DNA of 19,125 nucleotides from Oscillospiraceae bacterium (GTDB taxonomy: Bacteria > Bacillota > Clostridia > Oscillospirales > Ruminococcaceae), in NCBI GenBank assembly GCA_017451665.1, contig JAFTNX010000165.1, forward strand, positions 1 through 19,125, written 5' to 3'. A model generated the notes under the pieces. It was not told the origin of the DNA. It saw only the letters and a program-made list of their open reading frames with translations, and ran no database searches. Below are positions 14,689-19,125 of the stretch, one piece after another (within the stretch, counting starts at the first letter, position 1; every line of letters begins with the position of its first letter). A program made the position numbers and the translations under genes.

Positions 14689-14865
14689 ATGAAAGAAGAA
14701 ATTAGAAAAGTGGATTTTGAACCACTGTATTTTTACCTTGTTGATAAAATTGACAACCTGATTACAGAAATCGACCACCCTCCATATGAATGTGAAAAAA
14801 TGAGGTGTATTAACGCATTAAAAAGTATGCTACTTGAAGCAGAAGAAATGTATATTGAGCAATAA
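14689..14865 (+). CDS. Small protein of 58 residues divergent from the XRE repressor
   Basis: From the ATG at 14689 (GAGGTG 9 nt upstream) to TAA at 14863-14865 the frame encodes an acidic, probably alpha-helical protein: MKEEIRKVDFEPLYFYLVDK, then Asp/Glu-rich stretches, a PPYECEKMRC segment with two cysteines, and LLEAEEMYIEQ at the end. It has a strong promoter with an operator in the spacer and a good ribosome site, which together make it a likely real gene. I do not recognise the family. Its position opposite a Cro/CI-like repressor suggests a phage or mobile-element early gene. The stop overlaps the A-tract of the spoVS terminator. Confidence 0.7.
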   Translation: MKEEIRKVDFEPLYFYLVDKIDNLITEIDHPPYECEKMRCINALKSMLLEAEEMYIEQ

Positions 14866-14866
14866 A

Positions 14867-14896
14867 AAAGCGTACAGAGTTTTCTCCGTACGCTTT
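14867..14896 (-). terminator. GCGTACGG-type terminator, copy 2 (after spoVS)
   Basis: Same hairpin sequence as at 14202-14231, with a T-run on the minus strand (CGCTTTTTTATT). It lies beyond the heptad array that follows the spoVS stop. Confidence 0.88.
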
Positions 14897-14930
14897 AATT
14901 GTCAATTGTCAATTGTCCATTGTCAATTGT
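14896..14930. repeat. Heptad array (CAATTGT)n, copy 3
   Basis: Five 7-bp units: TAATTGT, CAATTGT, CAATTGT, CCATTGT, CAATTGT. The last base of the array is directly followed by the spoVS stop codon (14931-14933), and the other end touches the terminator stem. Confidence 0.9.
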
Positions 14931-15191
14931 TTATCGCTGTTCGCAGATGAGCTTGATAGCTGTTCTTTCGTCGCCGTCAATCTGAACATTTGCAAACGCA
15001 GGAATACAAATCATATCAATGCCAAGTGGAGCAAGATATCCTCTTGCAATAGCAACAGCCTTGATAGCCTGATTAGCTGCCCCTGCACCAACAGCCTGAA
15101 CTTCAACAGCACCACTGTCTCTGATAACTCCTGAAATTGCACCAGCTACTGAGTTTGGAACAGACCTTGATGAAACCTTTAAAATTTCCAT
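14931..15191 (-). CDS. spoVS: Stage V sporulation protein S
   Basis: Beginning at the ATG at 15191 (AAGGTG about 5 nt upstream), the product is 86 residues, the exact length of SpoVS. The Alba-like protein is nearly canonical: MEILKVSSRSVPNSVAGAIS, a central AVGAGAANQAIKAVAIARG, and ICIPAFANVQIDGDERTAIK. In Bacillus SpoVS affects septation and spore coat/core development and is thought to bind nucleic acid. Its neighbour ymdB is the same as in Bacillus, which supports the assignment. It has its own promoter (15263-15291) and a terminator at 14867-14896. Its presence suggests, but does not prove, that the organism sporulates. Confidence 0.95.
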   Translation of the reverse strand: MEILKVSSRSVPNSVAGAISGVIRDSGAVEVQAVGAGAANQAIKAVAIARGYLAPLGIDMICIPAFANVQIDGDERTAIKLICEQR

Positions 15192-15262
15192 AAAATCACC
15201 TTTCTGAATTTTAACCTCATACATACTCAATTGTTAGTAAATTTAACTGCTTTAACAATCAA

Positions 15263-15291
15263 ATTATACCAAAAATCATTAACAAGTGCAA
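15263..15291 (-). promoter_or_regulatory. Promoter of spoVS
   Basis: On the minus strand TTGCAC (15286-15291), 17 nt, TATAAT (15263-15268). It resembles a housekeeping sigma promoter. The leader is about 65-70 nt. Confidence 0.75.
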
Positions 15292-15314
15292 GTCTTTTAA
15301 CAAAATTTTGTTTA

Positions 15315-16082
15315 TTATCGCACAATTATTCGCTGAATTTTGTTAGCTTTGCCTAATTTTTCATCAAAATCTACCAGAACACCGTTTAAGAAACAAGGAT
15401 TTTCGCTTTCCCTGAACTGTACAGGATAGTGAAATCTCTGCTTGTTTACAGCAGGCTCAACGTCAACTCCAAGCACCGACAACTCAGGGCCGGTCATACC
15501 TGCATCTGTAATGTAGGCTGTGTGTCCACCCAGAATGATTTCGTCAGCTGTCTGAACGTGAGTGTGAGTGCCTAAAAGTGCAGTTACCTTTCCTGTGAGA
15601 TAATGCCCCATTGCTTTTTTCTCGGCAGTTGCTTCTGCGTGAAAATCTACAAAAATATTCTTGGCATCTGTTTCGGAAAGCACCCTGTCCATTGCTTCAA
15701 AAGGGTTTTGCAGGCTGTCCATATAAACAACCCCCTGCAAATTCACAACAGCAATTTTGTATGCCCCCATATCAAGCTCGCACACCCCATGACCACACAC
15801 CCCGTCAGGGTAGTTCACAGGTCTTAAAAGGTAGTCGAACTCGTCAAAAATATCAACCGATTCACGTCTTTTAAAACAGTGATTTCCTGTTGTAACAACG
15901 TCAGCTCCTGCCGAAACTAGCATTTCAAGACTATTTCTTGTTATGCCGTTTCCCTGGGCAGAATTTTCTCCGTTTACAACTAAAATGTCAACTCCGTATT
16001 CTTTCTTTATGCCACTGATTTTTTCCTGCAAAAAGTCGCAACCCGACTTTCCAACAACGTCACCAATAAAAAGCAGTTTCAA
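15315..16082 (-). CDS. ymdB: YmdB-type metallophosphoesterase (TIGR00282)
   Basis: The 255-residue protein belongs to the YmdB family, whose Bacillus member hydrolyses 2',3'-cyclic nucleotides and influences biofilm and sporulation decisions. The two-metal site is visible: GDVVG (D8), NGENSAQG (E39, N40), GNH (N67, H68), DFHAEAT (H148) and GTHTHVQTAD (H173, H175). I choose the TTG at 16082 because it gives the family-typical MKLLFIGDVVG, and GGAG lies 9 nt upstream. The GTG at 16091 overlaps that GGAG. The following gene is spoVS, as in Bacillus, but spoVS has its own promoter here. No RNase Y gene is seen upstream; an HU gene diverges instead. Confidence 0.93.
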   Translation of the reverse strand: MKLLFIGDVVGKSGCDFLQEKISGIKKEYGVDILVVNGENSAQGNGITRNSLEMLVSAGADVVTTGNHCFKRRESVDIFDEFDYLLRPVNYPDGVCGHGVCELDMGAYKIAVVNLQGVVYMDSLQNPFEAMDRVLSETDAKNIFVDFHAEATAEKKAMGHYLTGKVTALLGTHTHVQTADEIILGGHTAYITDAGMTGPELSVLGVDVEPAVNKQRFHYPVQFRESENPCFLNGVLVDFDEKLGKANKIQRIIVR

Positions 16083-16108
16083 AAAAATCACTCCAATCTG
16101 TATTTTTC

Positions 16109-16137
16109 AGTTTATCACATAACGTGAATTTTTTCAA
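16109..16137 (-). promoter_or_regulatory. Promoter of ymdB
   Basis: On the minus strand TTGAAA (16132-16137), 17 nt, TAAACT (16109-16114). It leaves only a short leader before the start at 16082. Confidence 0.7.
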
Positions 16138-16357
16138 CAACAAAGGGGAAATTTAATTCAAAAGCTTTAAAATATCTTTTAACTTTATGGAATTTAAAAG
16201 CCCTAAAAGTATTCCAAATGCCGATTTATAGGGGAATATGTCATCTGTGAATAGTTCATTTTGAGTTAATATTCCCTAAAAAGTGACTAATAATTAAATT
16301 GCCGATTGTAAAAATTCACAAACATTCAATTTTTTTGTTGTTTTTCTATAAAAATGT

Positions 16358-16386
16358 TTGACATTTTTGTGAAAAAAGGCTATAAT
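16358..16386 (+). promoter_or_regulatory. Perfect-consensus promoter of the HU operon
   Basis: TTGACA (16358-16363), exactly 17 nt, TATAAT (16381-16386), with A/T-rich DNA upstream that could act as an UP element. The leader (about 16393-16449) contains TGGG/CCCA (16404-16416) and TTGG/CCAA (16421-16432) hairpins. CCAA (16414-16417) can alternatively pair with TTGG (16421-16424). The rest of 16138-16357 shows no gene. Confidence 0.92.
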
Positions 16387-16449
16387 TTAGGCGTAAAATA
16401 AAGTGGGTAAATCCCAAGGATTGGTCTCCCAACAGAAAGGATGGTTTTT

Positions 16450-16719
16450 ATGACAAAGGCAGAGCTTATCAGTGCATTAGCAGACAAGGGCTACAAGAGA
16501 AAAGATGCTGAAAAGTATATTACAGATGTATTTGAAACAATTGCCGAAGCTCTTGAAAAGGGCGAAAAGGTTTCTGTATCTCATTTTGGCGTATTTGACA
16601 TTCGTGAGAGAGCAGAAAAAACAGTAATAAATCCTCAGACTAAAAAGTCTGTTGTTGTTCCGGCAAAGAAGGTTCCTGTTTTTAAGGCAGGCAAAACTCT
16701 CAAGGAACGTATTAAGTAA
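16450..16719 (+). CDS. hup: HU family DNA-binding protein
   Basis: From the ATG at 16450 (AGAAAGG 9 nt upstream; the earlier ATG at 16441 touches that site) the product is 89 residues, normal for HU. It begins MTKAELISALADKGY and has the conserved GVFDIRERAEKTVINPQT beta-arm segment and PVFKAGKTLKERI at the end. HU dimers bend and compact the nucleoid. The arm carries TVINPQTKKSVVVPAKK, where the intercalating proline of HU/IHF proteins is retained. The perfect promoter implies very high expression. The next gene, 26 nt downstream, is a histone-H1-like protein, suggesting a nucleoid-architecture operon. Confidence 0.96.
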   Translation: MTKAELISALADKGYKRKDAEKYITDVFETIAEALEKGEKVSVSHFGVFDIRERAEKTVINPQTKKSVVVPAKKVPVFKAGKTLKERIK

Positions 16720-16745
16720 TATTTTTTGAAAGGAATTTTAAAACT

Positions 16746-17174
16746 ATGGCTACTAAGAAGGAAACAGTTGAAAAGGTAAAGGAAACTGCTAAGAAGACAG
16801 CAAAGAAGACAACAGAAACAGCTAAGAAGGTTGCTGACAAGGCTACTAAGGCTGCTAAGCCTGCTGTTGAAAAGGCAACAAAGGCTGCTAAGCCTGTTGT
16901 AGAAAAGGCTGCTAAGGTTGCAAAGCCAGCTGCTAAGAAGGTTGCAAGCACAGCTAAGAAAGCTGCTGCTAAGGTTGTTAAGGAAGAACTCATTGTTGAA
17001 TTCGGTGGAAAGAGCGTAAATATGGCTGACGTTGTTGAAAACGTTAAGAAGGCTTGGAAGGCTGACGGCAACAAGGGTATGATTAAGAAGGTTCAGGTTT
17101 ACGTTAAGCCAGAAGAAAACGTTGCTTACTACGTTGTAAACGACATCGCTGAAGGCAAGAAAATCGACCTCTAA
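16746..17174 (+). CDS. Lys/Ala-rich histone-H1-like protein with C-terminal DUF6465-type domain
   Basis: The 142-residue protein has two parts. Residues 1-80 are almost only K, A, T, V, E and P, with recurring KAAKPAVEKA-like units (about 34-44, 45-55, 56-64), much like eukaryotic H1 tails and bacterial Hc1/HimA-tail proteins. Residues 81-142 (EELIVEFGGKSVNMADVVEN..., VQVYVKPEENVAYYVVND) form a compact alpha/beta domain that I match from memory to DUF6465. A GAAAGGA ribosome site precedes the ATG. Co-transcription with HU suggests a DNA-binding or nucleoid role, which is an inference. The codons are strongly biased (AAG, GCT, GTT), as expected for high expression. Confidence 0.85.
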   Translation: MATKKETVEKVKETAKKTAKKTTETAKKVADKATKAAKPAVEKATKAAKPVVEKAAKVAKPAAKKVASTAKKAAAKVVKEELIVEFGGKSVNMADVVENVKKAWKADGNKGMIKKVQVYVKPEENVAYYVVNDIAEGKKIDL

Positions 17175-17175
17175 C

Positions 17176-17191
17176 CAGCGCAGACGCTGGA
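17176..17191 (+). other. Small hairpin just after the DUF6465 gene
   Basis: CCAGCG-CAGA-CGCTGG, a 6-bp perfect stem 2 nt after the stop, without a T-run. A second stem (CATTTCA/TGAAATG) lies near 17207-17223. Possibly an mRNA 3'-end stabiliser. Confidence 0.5.
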
Positions 17192-17248
17192 CCCTTCTCC
17201 CCTCGCATTTCATTTGTGAAATGTCGGAGTTTTGAGTGCTCGGGTGTT

Positions 17249-17297
17249 ATCGCCTCGCTTAAGGCTCGGCTTAAAAAGTGAGGGCAAAAGGCTTTTT
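17249..17297 (+). repeat. Dispersed repeat A, copy in the 3' UTR of the HU-DUF6465 operon
   Basis: An inverted, near-identical copy of 14244-14293. It is in the 3' UTR of a plus-strand operon, whereas the other copies follow minus-strand genes, so its orientation relative to the upstream gene is conserved. Confidence 0.8.
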
Positions 17298-17301
17298 AGT
17301 A

Positions 17302-17333
17302 ATTGACAATTGACAATTGACAGTTGACAATTA
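17302..17333. repeat. Heptad array (ATTGACA)n, copy 4, inverted
   Basis: Units ATTGACA, ATTGACA, ATTGACA, GTTGACA and a partial ATTAA; this is the reverse complement of the CAATTGT arrays. It follows repeat A by 4 nt. Confidence 0.88.
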
Positions 17334-17337
17334 AGGT

Positions 17338-17396
17338 GTCGGCTACGCCGACGGATTTTAAAAATTAAGAGTAGGAATTTTTCCTACTCTTTTTTT
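17338..17396 (+). terminator. Terminator of the HU-DUF6465 operon
   Basis: A 6-bp GC-rich hairpin (GTCGGC/GCCGAC, about 17338-17352) is followed by a perfect 10-bp stem (17368-17377 with 17381-17390), then six T residues. It ends the plus-strand operon about 200 nt after its last stop codon. Confidence 0.88.
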
Positions 17397-17481
17397 GTTT
17401 ATCAAAGTGGTATTGCTTAGGTAGTTTTCACATTTGAAACGTCCTATGTAGTTAATTAAACGAAATGAAATCGTCGGGCTA

Positions 17482-17776
17482 CTTTGTAGCTATCTTAACA
17501 AAAGCAAAAGAAAACTGCGATGTCTGTTTCATACCCGTTAAAAGTCGGAGGGGGGTTAAAAGGGGTAACGGAAGGGGGTTCTAAAGGGGGAAACCGTAAG
17601 GGGAGATTAGGGGGGATATCGACTTTTGGAGGTTTTGCTCCCCCGTCACCTTTGGGTTTCCCCCTTTAAAAAGGTCACAAATGAAATAAAGGGGCAAAGC
17701 CCCTTCACTACTTTGTGGTTTCCTAAACAAAACCCCTTCACTACATTGTGACGGCTTGCTTGCGTAAGCACAACAA
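17482..17776 (+). repeat. Dispersed G-run-rich element D, copy 1
   Basis: About 295 bp without a plausible ORF. The reverse complement of 18841-19125 is a second copy. Shared blocks include a 30-nt identical left end (17482-17511) and a 33-nt identical block (about 17529-17561) containing AAAAGTCGGAGGGGGGTT. Also shared are GGGGGGATATCGACTTTTGG (near 17610), GGTTTCCCCCTTTAAAAAGG (near 17657) and a right end with GCTTGCGTAAGC. The G-runs lie on the plus strand here. AAAAGTCG and CGACTTTT, and GGGGGAAACC and GGTTTCCCCC, can pair into long-range stems. I do not recognise the family. Confidence 0.85.
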
Positions 17777-17783
17777 AAAACAA

Positions 17784-17810
17784 AAAGCGTACGGAAAATC
17801 CGTACGCTTT
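17784..17810 (-). terminator. GCGTACGG-type terminator, copy 3 (after the aquaporin gene)
   Basis: A perfect 12-bp stem (17784-17795 with 17799-17810) with a 3-nt loop and T-rich DNA following on the minus strand. It sits between element D and a short heptad/repeat-A unit (17813-17871). Confidence 0.88.
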
Positions 17811-17845
17811 AACTGTCAATTACTAAAATCCCTCTGTCCTCTCCG

Positions 17846-17871
17846 TTTAAGCCGAGCTTAAAGCGAGGCGA
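17846..17871 (-). repeat. Dispersed repeat A (short copy) in the aquaporin 3' UTR
   Basis: TTTAAGCCGAGC, four spacer bases, then AAGCGAGGCGA. It is followed towards the terminator by one CAATTGT-like unit (AACTGTCAATTAC near 17811-17823). Order after the aquaporin stop: small hairpin (AGCG/CGCT, 17879-17890), repeat A, heptad, terminator. Confidence 0.75.
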
Positions 17872-17894
17872 GGAGGGTGCAGCGACACCGCTAA

Positions 17895-18623
17895 TTACTT
17901 CTTCTTTCTGAGAAGAATGCTGTTAACGAGAGCAGCGATAAATGCACCAACCATAGGTCCTACGATAAATACCCAAACCTGAGCGATTGAATCGCCGTCT
18001 GTTGCGCCGATACCAAAGATAGCTGGAGCAAGGCTTCTTGCAGGGTTTACAGAAGTACCTGTGAGGTTGATTCCGAGAAGGTGAACGAAAGTAAGAGCGA
18101 TACCAATAAAGATTGGAGCGTGCTTCTTAGTGCCTTCGTCTTCGCTTTCTGTTACGTTGATGATAACGAGAACGAAAATGAATGTAAGAATGATTTCAAC
18201 GAGAAGTGCGCCGAAGAAATTCATGTTTCCGAAGCCGTTAGCACCGAATGATGAATCGCCGATACCAGCTGTAATTTCCTTTCCCTTCTTGACATCCCAA
18301 ACCTTGCCGAGTGCACCACAAGCAACGAGGACTGAAAGAATACCTGTTGCAGCGAAAGCACCGATAACCTGTGAAATAACATAACCGATAAATTCATCTG
18401 TCTTCATCTTGCCGTCAACGAGCATAGCGAATGAAACAGCAGGATTGAGATGAGCGCCACTGATTTTACCAAATGTGTAAGCAGCAACGATAATTGAGAT
18501 ACCGAATGCAAGTGAAGTAGCAACAACATTTGCCTTAGTAACCATTGCAGTACCACAACCGAAGAAAACAAGGATAAATGTACCCAAAACTTCAGCTATG
18601 TACTTCTGAGTTCTTGTGTTCAT
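17895..18623 (-). CDS. aqpZ: Aquaporin Z-like water channel (MIP family)
   Basis: The 242-residue protein has six predicted membrane helices and two half-helices with the paired pore motifs HLNPAVS (N60-P61-A62) and SVNPARS (N193-P194-A195). Aligned by eye to E. coli AqpZ, the selectivity-filter positions are Phe (F40), His (H181), Thr (T190) and Arg (R196). That is the narrow water-selective set, as opposed to the Trp/Gly pattern of glycerol facilitators. The start at 18623 has AGGAGG upstream. It has its own promoter (18671-18699) and a terminator at 17784-17810. The gene lies between inverted copies of element D. No glycerol kinase is adjacent, consistent with water transport and osmotic adjustment. 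Confidence 0.93.
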   Translation of the reverse strand: MNTRTQKYIAEVLGTFILVFFGCGTAMVTKANVVATSLAFGISIIVAAYTFGKISGAHLNPAVSFAMLVDGKMKTDEFIGYVISQVIGAFAATGILSVLVACGALGKVWDVKKGKEITAGIGDSSFGANGFGNMNFFGALLVEIILTFIFVLVIINVTESEDEGTKKHAPIFIGIALTFVHLLGINLTGTSVNPARSLAPAIFGIGATDGDSIAQVWVFIVGPMVGAFIAALVNSILLRKKK

Positions 18624-18644
18624 GAGAAATTCCTCCTAAAAATA

Positions 18645-18665
18645 TTAGAAACAAAATATTTCTAA
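18645..18665 (-). other. Leader hairpin before the aquaporin gene
   Basis: TTAGAAA (18645-18651) and TTTCTAA (18659-18665) form a 7-bp stem just before the AGGAGG ribosome site. Possible mRNA stabiliser; role not shown. Confidence 0.45.
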
Positions 18666-18670
18666 CTTCA

Positions 18671-18699
18671 ATTTTAACTCAAACGTTTAAAATTTTCAA
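18671..18699 (-). promoter_or_regulatory. Promoter of the aquaporin gene with palindrome in its spacer
   Basis: On the minus strand TTGAAA (18694-18699), 17 nt, TAAAAT (18671-18676). The spacer contains the palindrome AAACGTTT, a possible operator core, though it matches the CcpA consensus poorly. The stretch 18700-18840 shows no gene. Confidence 0.65.
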
Positions 18700-18840
18700 G
18701 AGTTTTGTATGTTTATACACAATTTCTGTAATTTTAAACAAATATTGCCTCTTAAAATTATGTATTTTTTCATATGTGGCTTGACCAGACTTTTTATACT
18801 TTGGCAGGAAACAAACTGTTTAAAGCGTGGGAAGGGGTTT

Positions 18841-19125
18841 TTGTGGCGTGCTTACGCACGCAAGCTGTCGCAACGTGTTGAAGGGGCGTTGCCCCTTTAT
18901 TTCTTTTGTGACCTTTTTAAAGGGGGAAACCATAAGGAGGACGATATATCTCCCTTTGGGAGCTATGAGCAAAACCTCCAAAAGTCGATATCCCCCCTAA
19001 TTTTCCCTTAAGGTTTCCCCCTTTAGAACCCCCTCCCTTATCCTTTATTAACCCCCCTCCGACTTTTAACGGGTATGAAACCGACAGCGCAGTTCTCTTT
19101 TGCTTTTGTTAAGATAGCTACAAAG
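18841..19125 (-). repeat. Dispersed G-run-rich element D, copy 2 (inverted, reaches window end)
   Basis: The reverse complement aligns along its length with 17482-17776; the middle (around 18925-18965) is the most divergent part. The shared 30-nt end runs to the last base of the window, so the element may continue beyond it. A plus-strand frame across it would give a low-quality protein without motifs, so I treat it as non-coding. Confidence 0.85.

Noticed and set aside
17176..17191. Terminator immediately after the DUF6465-type gene
   Set aside because: The stem is only 6 bp and no T-run follows; the convincing terminator is at 17368-17396.
16635..17213. Open frame of 192 codons on the minus strand, Leu/Ser rich
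   Set aside because: Antisense to HU and the Lys/Ala-rich gene; its odd composition simply mirrors the AAG/GCT-rich codons.
17402..17481. Possible tRNA or small RNA between the terminator and element D
   Set aside because: No cloverleaf, no CCA end and no clear promoter; only an AT-rich stretch.
18671..18699. CcpA cre site in the aquaporin promoter
   Set aside because: AAACGTTT matches the central core but the flanking TG and CA of the cre consensus are missing.
18709..19011. Open frame of 100 codons on the plus strand
   Set aside because: It runs into element D, has no ribosome site or motif, and does not remain open in the other copy, so it is not supported as a gene.
17482..19125. Insertion sequence with a transposase
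   Set aside because: No transposase-like frame lies between or within the two copies; the only gene enclosed is the aquaporin.

Overview
The window looks like a chromosomal segment of a spore-forming-lineage Bacillota (class Clostridia), most likely a gut Oscillospiraceae/Ruminococcus-type bacterium. This rests on gene content (fhs, a ymdB-spoVS pair, tsaE-tsaB, a 6-phosphofructokinase with the GGNGT variant motif, a Lys/Ala-rich DUF6465-type protein beside HU) and on AT-rich intergenic DNA with strong TTGaca/TATaat promoters. It is an inference from protein resemblance, not a database result. No rRNA, tRNA, CRISPR array or transposase gene is visible.

Region 1 (1-4708, all minus strand): a lipoprotein paralog broken by a nonsense codon, an intact lipoprotein, then the 3' end of a tight operon reading (in transcription order) VanY-type D,D-carboxypeptidase, DUF3810-type membrane metalloprotease-like protein, tsaE, tsaB, rpiB. 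This joins cell-wall trimming, tRNA t6A synthesis and pentose phosphate metabolism. Region 2 (4728-10648, minus): monocistronic fhs with its own promoter and terminator; a decayed lipoprotein gene with three consecutive in-frame stops; pfkA; and a large methyl-accepting chemotaxis protein with an unusual acidic repeat tail.

Region 3 (10649-13450): divergent promoters, then plus-strand genes for a membrane-anchored PgaB/IcaB-like polysaccharide deacetylase and the 4-alpha-glucanotransferase malQ, the latter with a structured leader. Region 4 (13454-14865): phage-derived pieces. These are an orphan tail/baseplate-like gene and a small XRE repressor divergent from a 58-residue ORF, separated by two matching operator-like dyads (ACYCC-N4-GGGGT). 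Region 5 (14867-17174): spoVS and ymdB (minus; same neighbours as in Bacillus) and a divergent HU plus histone-H1-like DUF6465 operon under a perfect-consensus promoter.

Region 6 (17175-19125): a repeat-rich segment in which an AqpZ-like aquaporin gene is flanked by two inverted ~290-bp non-coding copies of a G-run-rich element.

The most unusual layer is the intergenic one. A composite 3'-UTR repeat recurs on both strands. Its parts are a GCCGAGC...GCGAGGCGA box, a tandem 7-bp CAATTGT array and a hairpin terminator. It begins within a few bases of the stop codon in several genes. This composite, together with the inverted G-rich element, is the best candidate for an undescribed system here.
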